Shown piece by piece: positions 55,301 to 63,986 of a DNA stretch of 64,000 bases. Made by a program: the position numbers and the translations under genes. The stretch comes from BOG-908 sp964242115 (GTDB lineage Bacteria; Pseudomonadota; Alphaproteobacteria; Acetobacterales; Acetobacteraceae). Under the pieces are notes generated by a model. It saw only the letters and a list, made by a program, of their open reading frames with translations, searched no databases and was not told where the DNA came from. The stretch is taken from the NCBI GenBank assembly GCA_964242115.1, contig CAXSZX010000006.1, positions 62,001-126,000 on the forward strand. Reading direction: 5' to 3'. How positions within the stretch are numbered: position 1 is the first letter of the stretch; each line of letters begins with the position of its first letter.

Positions 55301-56167
55301 TTAAGTTGAGGCCGCGCCGTCTTGACGCTCAATCGTTGCAGTACGCCGTAATACGTAGGCCTCGCCGTCCCAGAGCGTGAACGGGCGGGCAGCGCACGCG
55401 TCAAGCTGCAGGTCCCAGGCCGAAGCCCAGCGACGCGCGCGGTCCGCACGTACCTGGTCCGGCTCGCCGTAGGAGAGGTTCAGGATAACGAGCGCGCCGC
55501 CAGGGCGCAGCACCCGCGCGGCCTGGCACACATGCGCGTCCGCCAGCCCCGCCTGCACGAGGTAGGGGAAGCTGTCGACGGCCAGGACCAGGCCCGCGCT
55601 GTCGGCCGGCAACCAGGCGCAGGGGGCGCCGTCGGTCACCTCGAAGCGCAGATTGGCGAGCCCGCCGTGCCGCCGGCGCGCCTCGGCCACCATGCCGGCG
55701 GAGATGTCCAGGCCGAGCACCGAGCGCACGTGCGGCGCCAGCCCCGCGGCCACCCGCCCGGTCCCGCAGCCGAGGTCGAGCACGTCGCTCTGATCGGTAG
55801 CCAGGGCGCCGCCCAGCAGCCACGCAACCACCTCCGCCGTGGCGCCCGCGAGCAGGGCCGGGTCGTTCAGGCTGTAGGCCGCCACGCTGGCGTCCGGTGC
55901 CGCGGCTACCGCGCGGTCGAACATACCGGCGATGGCGGCCGCGTCCTGCGCGCCGTCGTGGTCCACCCGCGCCTCGGCCAGCATGCGCGCGGTGGCAGCG
56001 ACGTTGTCCCGCTGAGCCGCGAACAGCCCGGCCAGTTCGCTCTGCGGCGGCAACAGGGCGGCGATCGCCTGGGGCGGCAGGCCGGCCAGCACCAGGCGCG
56101 AGAGCGCGGTCTGTGCAGAAATGCGGCCGGCGAGGCAGTCGGCTACGTCACGGGCGGGGTCGCTCAC
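55301..56167 (-). CDS. SAM-dependent methyltransferase (class I)
   Basis: 288 residues from GTG 56167, overlapping the stop of the preceding GNAT gene (GTGA). The first roughly 115 residues are helical with no clear match. The Rossmann domain has VLDLGCGTGRVAAGLAPHVR (motif I, near 150), LGLDISAGMVAEAR, LRFEVTDGAP and VLRPGGALVILNLSYG. Likely acts on a small molecule or sugar in the glycan locus; substrate unknown. Confidence 0.82.
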   Translation of the reverse strand: MSDPARDVADCLAGRISAQTALSRLVLAGLPPQAIAALLPPQSELAGLFAAQRDNVAATARMLAEARVDHDGAQDAAAIAGMFDRAVAAAPDASVAAYSLNDPALLAGATAEVVAWLLGGALATDQSDVLDLGCGTGRVAAGLAPHVRSVLGLDISAGMVAEARRRHGGLANLRFEVTDGAPCAWLPADSAGLVLAVDSFPYLVQAGLADAHVCQAARVLRPGGALVILNLSYGEPDQVRADRARRWASAWDLQLDACAARPFTLWDGEAYVLRRTATIERQDGAAST

Positions 56168-57174
56168 AGGCGGCGCAGGCTGCGCGTGGCGAGGTGCCGG
56201 TCGGACGCGCCCCAGGCGTATTTGTAAGCCTCGTTGCCGCGCAGGAAGTCGATCTCCTGCACCCCTTCGGCGATCGCCTGCTCGGCCAGGGCGGCCACCA
56301 GCAGCGACCCCGGGCTGCAGGCGGCGTGGCCAGCGGAAAACCCTCCCAGATACAGCAGCAGCCGGTCCGGTCCGCGCAGCGCCATGCAGGCGGCGGCGAC
56401 CTCCGGCCCAATGCGCAGGGCGGCCACACGCAGCGCCCCCGCACGCAGCAGGCCCGGTGCCGCCTCGGTCAGGCAGGCTTTCACCCGCACATCCGCCAGC
56501 ACGCCGCCCGGCTCGCCCCGCTGCGCCCAGCCGGCCTCGTGCAGGCCGAACAGCGCGGCCAGCAAGTCCGGCAGCGTGTCCGCGTCGGCAAGCTGCAACG
56601 ACCAGCCGCCGGCTCGCTCGGCCCGGTTGCGGTTCATCCGCAGCTTGCGCCGGGCGTTCGGCGGCAGGCTGGCGGCAAAGTCGCCATTCGGCAGGCGCAG
56701 CACCGGGCAGGGCGCGCCCGGATAAAGCGTGGCAACCCAGCCCGGCGGCGGCGGCGCATGGCGCAGGGCGGAGGCGGGCGGCAGGTCGATCAGGTCGCAG
56801 CACTCCGCCGGGCCGGCTTCCGCCAGCAGGCAGGCCAGCAGGCGGGCGGCGGTGTCGGGCGGCGCGTTGGGAGCGACCAGCGCGTCCAGCGAGTCGCTAA
56901 TACCGGCGCCAATCGGCAGCAGCTTGGCGCGACCGTCCTCCTCCAGGACGTAGGCCGGCAGCAGCCCGACCAGCAGGCCGCCATCCCGCAGCGTAGCAAC
57001 CACCGGCCTGCCGGTGCCGAACTGCCGCCACCAGGCGAGCTGCCACTCCGGGTACTGAAACGGCGTGGTGTCCGGCGTGCGGCGCCAAAGATCCTGCCAG
57101 GCGGGTGCCAACCCGCGTAGGCCCGCCTCCGTGGTGATGGCCTCCACTGATGCTTGCACGGTAGTGGTGATCAC
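56164..57174 (-). CDS. FemAB/BioF2-like GNAT acetyltransferase
   Basis: About 336 residues from GTG 57174. Pattern of the CelD/BioF2-like acyltransferases found in polysaccharide loci: FQYPEWQLAWWRQFG, a GLLVGLLPAYVLEEDGRAKL strand pair, LPPNARRKLRMNRNRAERAG, and the C-terminal LLLYLGGFSAGHAACSPGSL and EIDFLRGNEAYKYAWG. Likely acylates a sugar. The open frame extends to 57252 into repeat HR31, beginning MVLFFKKELL, which is repeat sequence rather than protein. Confidence 0.8.
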   Translation of the reverse strand: MITTTVQASVEAITTEAGLRGLAPAWQDLWRRTPDTTPFQYPEWQLAWWRQFGTGRPVVATLRDGGLLVGLLPAYVLEEDGRAKLLPIGAGISDSLDALVAPNAPPDTAARLLACLLAEAGPAECCDLIDLPPASALRHAPPPPGWVATLYPGAPCPVLRLPNGDFAASLPPNARRKLRMNRNRAERAGGWSLQLADADTLPDLLAALFGLHEAGWAQRGEPGGVLADVRVKACLTEAAPGLLRAGALRVAALRIGPEVAAACMALRGPDRLLLYLGGFSAGHAACSPGSLLVAALAEQAIAEGVQEIDFLRGNEAYKYAWGASDRHLATRSLRRL

Positions 57175-57210
57175 GACGGCGTCACACCTGGGGGCCGGCG
57201 TCTCGGGCTT

Positions 57211-57352
57211 AGAAAGGAAGGCAAGCAGTTCTTTTTTGAAAAAAAGAACCAAAAAACTTTTGCTCCCTCAGGCGCGCGGTGCGGGAGACTTCGCGACAGC
57301 AGAACCAAAAATTTTTTGCTGCTTTTTTTCAAAAAAGCAGGCCTTGCTTTCT
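57211..57352 (-). repeat. Hairpin repeat HR31 (A to B variant, centre II)
   Basis: Near-consensus A arm (GCAAGCAGTTC then GAAAAAAAGAACC). B arm of CTGC type. The right end abuts the GT4 stop region. Confidence 0.9.
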
Positions 57353-57364
57353 TCGCTGCCACGG

Positions 57365-58411
57365 TCACGCAGCGCGCTGCGCATCGCCGGCCAGCGCGCG
57401 GTAGCAGTCGAGGTAGGCGTCCGTCATCCGCCCCAAGCCGAAGCGCGTGCGGGCGGCGTCGCGGCAAGCCTGCCTGTCGATGCCGTCTACTTGGTCGATC
57501 GCCTCGGCCATCTCCGCCGCGTCGCGCACCAGGAAGCCGGTACGTCCGTGTTCGACGATGTCCGGCAGCGCGCCGGCAGCAAACGCGATCACCGGCGTGC
57601 CGCAGGCCAGCGCCTCCATCGCCACCAGCGAGCTGGTCTCTGCCGCCAGGCTCGGCACCAGCAGGCAGCGCGCGGCGGAGAGGTAGCGCCGCTTGCGGGC
57701 AAACCCGAGCGGACCCACGAAGCGCCGCCGCCGGTCCAGCAGCGGCCGCACCTGCCTGTCCAGGTAGGCGAGGTGCGCGGGGTAGGGGAACGCAGCCCCG
57801 GCGACGATCAGCGACGCGCCAGCCGCGTGCGCCGCCTGCAACGCCAAATGCTGGCCCTTCTCCGGACAGATCCGTCCAAGCGTCAGCGCGAAGCCGCGGC
57901 GCGCGTGGCGGCCGCCAGCCAGCCGCTCCACCGCTACGCCGTTGGCGATCGGCGGCAGCAGGGCAGGGTGCGGCGGGCAGGCCCCGTGCTGCGCCGCGGA
58001 GACGCAGTTCAGCCACAGCCCCGGTCGAGACGGCAGCGCGCCATACCAGTCCGGCGGCAAGTGCAGCGTTGCCAGCGCGGGCGGCGCGGCGGCCGGAAGC
58101 ATACGCGCGAAATCCAGGCCGTGCATGTGCACAACATCCGCCCGCGTTCGCGCCAGCGTGCGCACGATCGCCTGCCGCGTCGCGGCCTCGGCCGCGTCGC
58201 GCGCCGCCTCGTCCACAGCGCCCGCGGGATCGATGCCGGTGTCCACCCACTCGCCGGCGACGATGCTGCCGCGGCACGCAACGACCAGCGAGCGGTGCCC
58301 TGCTGCGACCAGCGCGTGGTCCACTGCGGAGAGAACTTGTTCGGCGCCGCCTATGGCGTCCGGGCTTACGGGTGCGAGTGCGTAGGCGACGTTGAGGATG
58401 GTCAGCTTCAT
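57365..58411 (-). CDS. GT4 family glycosyltransferase
   Basis: 348 residues, GT-B fold. N-terminal MKLTILNVAYALAPVSPDAI then GGAEQVLSAVDHALVAAGH; donor-site motifs ALTLGRICPEKGQHLALQAA and AETSSLVAMEALACGTPVIA (E-x7-E type). Builds the glycan of the second polysaccharide locus; sugar unknown. Confidence 0.9.
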   Translation of the reverse strand: MKLTILNVAYALAPVSPDAIGGAEQVLSAVDHALVAAGHRSLVVACRGSIVAGEWVDTGIDPAGAVDEAARDAAEAATRQAIVRTLARTRADVVHMHGLDFARMLPAAAPPALATLHLPPDWYGALPSRPGLWLNCVSAAQHGACPPHPALLPPIANGVAVERLAGGRHARRGFALTLGRICPEKGQHLALQAAHAAGASLIVAGAAFPYPAHLAYLDRQVRPLLDRRRRFVGPLGFARKRRYLSAARCLLVPSLAAETSSLVAMEALACGTPVIAFAAGALPDIVEHGRTGFLVRDAAEMAEAIDQVDGIDRQACRDAARTRFGLGRMTDAYLDCYRALAGDAQRAA

Positions 58412-58552
58412 CAGGAAGCAAGCAAGCGAGTTCTTTTTTGAAAAAAAGAACCAAAAAACTTTTGCGTCCGCTGTCGCGGTTCGGTCCGGCGAGCGCGCGA
58501 CAGCGGAGACAAAGGTTTTTTGCTTCTTTTCAAAAAAGCAGGCTTTCTTCCT
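58411..58552 (-). repeat. Hairpin repeat HR32 (A to B, centre I)
   Basis: The best reverse-orientation copy: comparison with HR18 shows the same directional element. The centre is GCGTCCGCTGTCGCGG with CGCGACAGCGGAGAC. The B arm encodes the end of the glycosidase-like gene. Confidence 0.92.
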
Positions 58553-59456
58553 TGGCCGTCGTCACCCGCCCCGGCGCATACCGCCGGATCATCGCCGCAC
58601 AGAACTCGGCAAATTCCCCAGGCTCGCGCGGCGGAGACGTGTGGTGTTCCCACACCCCGCGGTCCTCCGGCGTGAAGCAGAACGTCACCGTGGTGTCGAA
58701 CTCTTCCAGCGCGCGCATCTGCCGGTCGAACCAGGCCAGCGCGTCGGGGCGGTAGAAATCCGCCCAGCTCAGCCCGGTGCGCAGGTAGGTGACACCCATG
58801 TCGCGCATGATGCGCACTGCGTCGTCCAGCCGGTGGTCCTGGTAGTGGAACCACTGGCACAGCCCGATCTCCGGCGTGTAGTCGGCGAAATGTTTCGCCG
58901 CCAGCTTGGGTTTTCCGTTCTCGTCGAGTAGGCCCATGTGGAAATGCCGGTAGTAGGACGAGCCCTCCGCCTCACGGTGCCGCGTCGTGGCGGGCCAGGC
59001 GGCCGGCAGATCGTAGAGGCTATACCAGTGGATGCGCGGCGCGCGGCCGATCAGCAGCTCGGCGGTGCGTTTCAGGCCCCACTCCTGCACCTCCTCGGCG
59101 CCGAAAGTGGAGATGCCGACTTCGCTGACCCACACCGGCAAATCCGTGCAGCGCTGGATCGATGCCAGCTTCTCCGGCCACTCGTCGATCAGCCAGTGGT
59201 TCCAGTCGAGCGGAAAGCCGTGCACGGCCACTGCGTCGAGCTGTGCCATGACGCCCTGACCCTGCAGCACGCGCAGGAAATTTGGGTCGATCGGCGACAT
59301 GCCGCCCAGCACGCGCGGCAATCCCGGCGCCTCGCTGGCGATGGCCGCACCGGCGAGCTTGGTCATCTCGGCAAAGGCGCGCCAGCCGGGGTCGTGTTCG
59401 AGGTCCCAGTGGCTCTTGTTGTTCGGCTCGTTCCAGATCATCGCCGCTTCGATCAT
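58530..59456 (-). CDS. Glycoside hydrolase-like protein (beta-xylosidase/GH39 type)
   Basis: 308 residues from ATG 59456, overlapping the methyltransferase stop (ATGA). TIM-barrel features: IWNEPNNKSHWDLEHDP (general acid Glu after Asn, the clan A NEP motif), VLGGMSPIDP, VAVHGFPLDWNHW, LPVWVSEVGISTFG (candidate nucleophile Glu in SEVG) and a later TYLRTGLSWADF. A part usually found N-terminal to NEP appears to be at the end, so the domain may be permuted or the barrel partial. The last residues KEESLLF are repeat-derived. No signal peptide. Confidence 0.72.
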   Translation of the reverse strand: MIEAAMIWNEPNNKSHWDLEHDPGWRAFAEMTKLAGAAIASEAPGLPRVLGGMSPIDPNFLRVLQGQGVMAQLDAVAVHGFPLDWNHWLIDEWPEKLASIQRCTDLPVWVSEVGISTFGAEEVQEWGLKRTAELLIGRAPRIHWYSLYDLPAAWPATTRHREAEGSSYYRHFHMGLLDENGKPKLAAKHFADYTPEIGLCQWFHYQDHRLDDAVRIMRDMGVTYLRTGLSWADFYRPDALAWFDRQMRALEEFDTTVTFCFTPEDRGVWEHHTSPPREPGEFAEFCAAMIRRYAPGRVTTAKEESLLF

Positions 59457-60301
59457 GGTGCGGCGTTCCCGGGCGCAGCCTGGGGGTGATCGGACTCGTC
59501 CTGGGCCGCGTCGCGGGCGTGGTCGGCGCGCACCTGCGCCGGGTAGACGGCGCCGTAGCCGCCGGGCGCCCGCGGCTCGCGGCGGCAGATGAACACTTCC
59601 TCCTCCGGGTGGCTGAGAATGGCGAAGCCCGCGCTGCGCAGCATCGCCGCGGCACAGGCGCGGTTGGGCGCCCACCAGTTGGTGCAGTCCTGCGCGTAGT
59701 CGTGCTCGATGAAGTGCAGCTTCGGGTAGCCGGGCGCGTCGAAATGGTCCTGTTCCCAGAACGCGTAATCCGGCTTCACCTCGGCGACGTCAGGGCTGCC
59801 GCGTTGCATGGACTGGAACACCAGCAGGTCGGCTGCAGCGTGCTCGTGGATCAGGTCGAGTGCCAGCAGCGGATGGCGAAGATGGTATAGCACACCGATG
59901 AAGAACACGACGTCGAAGCGCTCGCGCAGTGCGGCCACGTCGTAGACGGACATCTGCCGGAACTCGACGTCGAGCCCCTCCACCTCGGCAGCGAAGCGCG
60001 CCTGTGCGAGGTAGTCCGCGTCGAAATCGATGCCTAGCACGCGGGCCGCACCGCGGCGCTTCATCTCCATCGTGTAGAAGCCGCCGTTGCAGCCGATGTC
60101 GAGCACCGACTTGCCGGTGAGGTCGGCAGGGATCTCGGAGGCGAAGCTGCGCCACTTCACGTTGGGGAAGTCACCCAGGAAGTGGTCCGGCGCGGTCTGC
60201 ACGCCGCGCAGGCTGAGGTTGTGGAACCAGGGTCCCAGCGCCTGGGCGCGCGTCCTGATGGCATCTTCGGTCCAGTTGGTGGGCGTGGCGTCGTCAGGCA
60301 T
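59453..60301 (-). CDS. TIGR04290-type SAM methyltransferase
   Basis: 282 residues. Start region WTEDAIRTRAQALGPWFHNL then GVQTAPDHFLGDFPNVKW, typical of this glycan-locus family; motif I SVLDIGCNGGFYTMEMKRRG, LGIDFDADYLAQARFAAE, VVFFIGVLYHLRHPLLALDL. Predicted to methylate a sugar intermediate. Overlaps the nucleotidyltransferase stop by 8 nt and the glycosidase start by 4 nt. Confidence 0.85.
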   Translation of the reverse strand: MPDDATPTNWTEDAIRTRAQALGPWFHNLSLRGVQTAPDHFLGDFPNVKWRSFASEIPADLTGKSVLDIGCNGGFYTMEMKRRGAARVLGIDFDADYLAQARFAAEVEGLDVEFRQMSVYDVAALRERFDVVFFIGVLYHLRHPLLALDLIHEHAAADLLVFQSMQRGSPDVAEVKPDYAFWEQDHFDAPGYPKLHFIEHDYAQDCTNWWAPNRACAAAMLRSAGFAILSHPEEEVFICRREPRAPGGYGAVYPAQVRADHARDAAQDESDHPQAAPGNAAP

Positions 60302-61055
60302 GAAGCTGGGAGCTCTCCGGTTCGCTTTCCTGCTGGCCGCCCAGCAGGTGCACCGCCTGCCGATAGCCGTGCAGCGTGCCCACGTCCACGTAGCGTTGCC
60401 CGGCCTGAACCCCCCAGGCGCAGCCGCCGGCCTCCAGCCAGGCGTTCACCAGCGTGCCGACGTACTCGTCCGCGCATCCTCGAAGCTGCCACAACGCATG
60501 GAGCTCATGCAGCACCTGGCCGGGCAGGGCGAAGGCGCCCCAGACCCACTGCGTGCCTCCGTCCGGCTGCTTGACCACGATGCGCTGCACGCGGCCGGAG
60601 GCGTCCATCTGCACCGCGTCGAACAGCTCGGGGTGGTCCACAGGGAACAGCAGCAAGCTGAACTGCCCCGCCGGCAGCCGGCACAGCGCGTCAGCCGGAA
60701 ACCAGATCGTGTCCGGCAGGCCGACCACCACCATCTCGTCGCGCGGGATCAGCGGCAGCGCGCGGAAGATTGCGTCGCATAGGCCACGCGCGGAGTCCTG
60801 CACCACGTAGGCGAGCGACATGGCGCCGACGCTGCCGCCGAAATACGACAGAATGTCCGACTTGGCCGGTGAGATGACGAAGCACAATTTGTCCACGCCG
60901 GCGCGCGCCATGCGCTCGACCAGGTACTCGCTCACCGCGCGCGGCCGTTCCACGCCGTTGGCGTCTCGCCGGCTGCCCACCGGCAGCAGCTCCTTGGAGA
61001 ACGCCAGCGGCTGTATGCGGGTGCCGTTGCCGGCCGCCGGGATGATGCCCCACAT
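60294..61055 (-). CDS. Sugar-1-phosphate nucleotidyltransferase
   Basis: 253 residues. The N-terminal signature MWGIIPAAGNGTRIQPLAFS then KELLPVG is the activated-sugar pyrophosphorylase motif (GxGTR, K after P). LCDAIFRALPLIP, VGLPDTIWFP and the terminal RYVDVGTLHGYRQAV follow the glucose-1-phosphate thymidylyl/uridylyltransferase pattern. Supplies an NDP-sugar for the locus. 6 nt after the CgeB-like gene. Confidence 0.86.
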   Translation of the reverse strand: MWGIIPAAGNGTRIQPLAFSKELLPVGSRRDANGVERPRAVSEYLVERMARAGVDKLCFVISPAKSDILSYFGGSVGAMSLAYVVQDSARGLCDAIFRALPLIPRDEMVVVGLPDTIWFPADALCRLPAGQFSLLLFPVDHPELFDAVQMDASGRVQRIVVKQPDGGTQWVWGAFALPGQVLHELHALWQLRGCADEYVGTLVNAWLEAGGCAWGVQAGQRYVDVGTLHGYRQAVHLLGGQQESEPESSQLHA

Positions 61056-61061
61056 CGGCGG

Positions 61062-62141
61062 TCAGGCTTCCACTGCTGCGGCGGTCTCGAACAGGCCGAT
61101 CAACGTGCGGGCGCGGTGGGCTGCGGTGTGTTCGGCCAGCACGCGCTCCCGCGCACGGCCGGCCATCGCGCGCAGCGTGTCCGGGTTCTCGTCCAGCGCG
61201 TCCAGTGCGTCCTGCGTGGTGGAGGCCACGATGATCTCGCGGCCCGGCTCGAAGAAGGCGTCGAGCCCCGGCCAGGTGTCGCTCAGGATGGGGGTGCCGC
61301 AGGCGGCGGCCTCGAACAGCCGGCCCGACGGGCACCACCCCATGCGCGCCATCGCCGCGCGGGTCACGTTCAGCGTCATGCGCGACGAGCTGTAGAAGGC
61401 CGGGTGTTCCGGCGGCGGCAGGTGACGGACGAAGAAGATATTGGCCGTCCAGGGGAAGTCCTGCGGATACTGCGCGCCGCCGATGACGAAGCGGCTTGCC
61501 GGCCGCGCGCGGGCAGGAGCCACGAACAGGCCGGCCAGCATGTCCTGGCGGTCCGCCGCGTAGGTTCCCAGGTAGGACAAATTGGCCAGGTAGGCAGGGT
61601 GGGCAGCGACCGGCCGGTAGACCGCAGGGTCCGCCCAGCCGTAGAGCGCCGCGGTGCGCCGGGCGCCGAGCCGGCTGCGCAGCGCCTCCAGCGCGGTACC
61701 GCCGGTGTAGCTCAACACCAGGTCGAAATCGGCCAGGCCGGCGGGCCCAATGTAGGGGACGGGCTCGCGCGCTTCCAGCCGGTCCAGGGTAACCGGCGTG
61801 TCCAGGTCGTAGAAGCAGCGCAGGGCCACGCGGCTATCGCCGACCAGCAACGTGGCGGCCAGCGCGTCCGGGCAGAACGAGGTGACGATGGCCACGTCCG
61901 CGGCGTCGGCCGCTTGGCGGGCCTGATGCGCCACCTGGGACCACTCGGGGTAGAGGACCAGTTCGGCGCCGTCGCTCAAGCCAGCCAGGTCGCGGTTCTG
62001 CGCGTAATAGGGCACGTCGCGCTCGAAGAAGGTGACAGTGTGGCCGGCGCCGCACAGGGCGGCGATCAGCCCGCGCCAGAGAGTCGCGTGGCCGTTACCC
62101 CAGGAAGAACTGACGGACAGGCCGAAGATGACGAGGCGCAT
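61062..62141 (-). CDS. CgeB-like glycosyltransferase
   Basis: 359 residues from ATG 62141. GT-B type of the CgeB/DUF3880 group: LVIFGLSVSSSWGNGHATLW, FFERDVPYYAQNRDLAG, CFYDLDTPVTLDRL, LSYTGGTALEALRSRLGA, NLSYLGTYAADRQ and the donor-site GRLFEAAACGTPILSDTWPG. The frame runs on to 62363 through repeat HR33; that part is not protein-like. Confidence 0.85.
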   Translation of the reverse strand: MRLVIFGLSVSSSWGNGHATLWRGLIAALCGAGHTVTFFERDVPYYAQNRDLAGLSDGAELVLYPEWSQVAHQARQAADAADVAIVTSFCPDALAATLLVGDSRVALRCFYDLDTPVTLDRLEAREPVPYIGPAGLADFDLVLSYTGGTALEALRSRLGARRTAALYGWADPAVYRPVAAHPAYLANLSYLGTYAADRQDMLAGLFVAPARARPASRFVIGGAQYPQDFPWTANIFFVRHLPPPEHPAFYSSSRMTLNVTRAAMARMGWCPSGRLFEAAACGTPILSDTWPGLDAFFEPGREIIVASTTQDALDALDENPDTLRAMAGRARERVLAEHTAAHRARTLIGLFETAAAVEA

Positions 62142-62272
62142 CAAGCGGTTCTTTTCTGAAGAAAAAAACCAGAAAAATCTCGTTCTCTGAGGCGTGCGGT
62201 GCGGAGAGGTCCGCGAGAGCCGGACGAAAGTCTTTTGCTTCTTTTCTTCAAAAAAGAAGGCCTTTCTTCCCT
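62141..62272 (-). repeat. Hairpin repeat HR33 (A to B, centre II)
   Basis: Starts at the ATG of the CgeB-like gene (CATCAAGCGGTTC), so the element sits directly upstream of one minus-strand gene and downstream of another. The A stem is imperfect (TTCTTTTCTGAAGAAAAAAACC). Confidence 0.88.
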
Positions 62273-62943
62273 GGCTTCCCGCGCACCCCGCAACGGTCAG
62301 ACTCGCTTGCAAGTTCCCTGCCGATAAGCCCCGCCACCTCCTCCAGCGACGCCACAACGCCACAGCAGCGCCTCAGCGCGTCAGCCGAAGCAGCCACAGT
62401 GTCCGGGACCATCACCACCATCATCCCTGCGTCGAAGGCGGCGCACACGCCGTGGAGTGTGTCTTCCAGTGCCAGGCAGGACGTGGGCGCCGCCCCGATG
62501 CGGGACGCTGCCGTCAGGAAACTGTCGGGCGCGGGTTTGCCGGCGGTCACGTCGTCACGGCTGACGACAGCCGCGAACCGGCTGGCCAGCCCTGACCGTG
62601 CCAGCTGGGCGGCGGCGGTGGCTGCGCTGGCGGAGGTGGCAACCGCACAGGGAATGCCCGCGTCGGCAAGCCGGACGAGCAGGCTGGCCGCGCCGGGCTT
62701 GATCGTCACGCCGCCGGACAGCAGCGACCTGTGCCGGTAGTAGGCCTGGAAGAACGGCTCGACGTCGAAGCGATGGCCTATGATGCGCGGCAGCATCTCT
62801 CGGCGAGCAGTGCTCGGCAGCCCGACGAGTTGGTCGTAGGCGGCGACTGGCATGGTGTGCCCGCACTCGGACAGGGCGGCGAAGAACGCGCGGCGATAGG
62901 CCGGTTCGGTGTCCAGCAACGTCCCGTCGAGGTCGAACACCAC
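62248..62943 (-). CDS. HAD family phosphatase (beta-phosphoglucomutase-like)
   Basis: About 231 residues if started at GTG 62943; the true start is uncertain because the frame is open to 63042. Motif I VVFDLDGTLLDTEPAYRRAF, motif II VATSASA, motif III-IV TAGKPAPDSFLTAASRIG and CLALEDTLHGVCAAFDAGM. Phosphosugar phosphatase or mutase is likely. The C-terminal KKGLLF is encoded by repeat HR33. It follows a decayed ADH gene. Confidence 0.85.
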   Translation of the reverse strand: MVFDLDGTLLDTEPAYRRAFFAALSECGHTMPVAAYDQLVGLPSTARREMLPRIIGHRFDVEPFFQAYYRHRSLLSGGVTIKPGAASLLVRLADAGIPCAVATSASAATAAAQLARSGLASRFAAVVSRDDVTAGKPAPDSFLTAASRIGAAPTSCLALEDTLHGVCAAFDAGMMVVMVPDTVAASADALRRCCGVVASLEEVAGLIGRELASESDRCGVRGKPGKKGLLF

Positions 62944-62989
62944 GCCGAGGACGAGGCGGGGCAGGTGGGTGCCTGCCCCGCCCTGGCCT

Positions 62990-63810
62990 AGTCCGCGGCC
63001 GGCTTGGGGGCGTTCGGCAAGGTCAGCTCCGTCTTGATCCATCCACGCTCGCGTTTGTCGAAGTGCTCGTAGGCATCGATGGCGGCAGTCAGGGGTTCCA
63101 CCTTCGTCAGTACCTGCACGGGCCGATCCGGCCGATGCGCACCATCTACACCGACTTGGCCACGTAGGCGCGATGGTTGCAATTGCTCATGTTGACCGAG
63201 AGGTTGCGGTTCATCGCCATGCCGATGGGGAGGACGACGCGGGAGGCGGGTAGACACCCGATGATTCCGACCGTGCCGGCCTTGGCCACCGACTGCACCG
63301 CCTATCGCAGCGCCTGGCTGGGCGCGTCGCCGGGCACCTAGTTGCGATCGTGCTGGTTCTGCTCGGGCGCGACCTGCTGCACCTCCTGCTTGAACTTGTC
63401 TTCCTGCTCGGCGGCCACTTTGGCAGCCGGTCCGTGGTGGGCATGCATGGCGTCCACGCCGACCGCGTCGATGACACGGTCCACGCCGATTTTGCCGGCG
63501 AGCTGCTTGATCGCCGTGATCGGGTCCTCCGACTCGAAGTCCACCGGAAAGGCGCCCTGGCGGCGGGCCATGGCGAGGCGGTCCACCGCGATCACCCGGC
63601 CCGCACCCTGCCGGAACGCGCTGGCGATGGCGAACTGGCCGACAGGCCCGCAGCCGAACACCGCCACCGTGTTGCCGTAGCCTACCTTGCCGAGCACCGT
63701 GCCGTATTAGCCGGTGGGGAAGATGTCGGAGATCGGGTTTGCCTGGTCGCCACTGACGTCGTCGGGCAGCCTCATCAGCGATACGAGCGGCGCGCAGTCT
63801 GAACCGACAG
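62990..63810 (-). pseudogene. Zinc-dependent alcohol dehydrogenase, 5'-truncated and frameshifted
   Basis: Recognisable pieces of an MDR alcohol dehydrogenase in several frames: MRLPDDVSGDQANPISDIFP, a TAA at about 63708, NTVAVFGCGPVGQFAIASAF (NAD motif), DRVIDAVGVDAMHAHHGPAA, then PIGMAMNRNLSVNMSNCNHR and finally LTKVEPLTAAIDAYEHFDKR ending at 62988. At least two frame changes and two internal stops. The N-terminal half with the catalytic zinc ligands is missing; homology stops where repeat HR34 begins. Confidence 0.85.
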
Positions 63811-63952
63811 AGAAGCAAGCGAAGCAGTTCTTTTTTGAAAAAAAGAACCAAAAAACTTTTGTTTCCCTGGGGGGGGGCGCTGCGGAACCTTCGCGACAGC
63901 AGACCTTAGAGTTTTTTGCTGCAAATTTTTAAAAAAAACCGGCTTTGCTTGG
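63811..63952 (-). repeat. Hairpin repeat HR34 (A to B variant, centre II)
   Basis: Clean A arm. The centre contains a G9 run. The B-variant arm is eroded (GCTGCAAATTTTTAAAAAAAACCGG). Marks the truncation point of the alcohol dehydrogenase pseudogene. Confidence 0.85.
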
Positions 63953-63986
63953 TTCAGGCCGCGCGAGCTAGCCCGCGCGGCCTGAA
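63953..63986. repeat. GC-rich perfect inverted repeat at the window end
   Basis: TTCAGGCCGCGCG and CGCGCGGCCTGAA (13 bp) with an 8-nt loop containing AGCTAGC. No T tract on either side. It lies right after HR34 and may belong to the next gene's 3' end. Confidence 0.6.

Noticed and set aside
57175..57252. N-terminal extension MVLFFKKE of the GNAT gene, and the same extension on lptF (42120) and on the ADH pseudogene frame (63851)
   Set aside because: This peptide is TTG-GTT-CTT-TTT-TTC-AAA-AAA-GAA in the A arm of the repeat and recurs before unrelated genes, so it is an annotation artefact unless shown otherwise.
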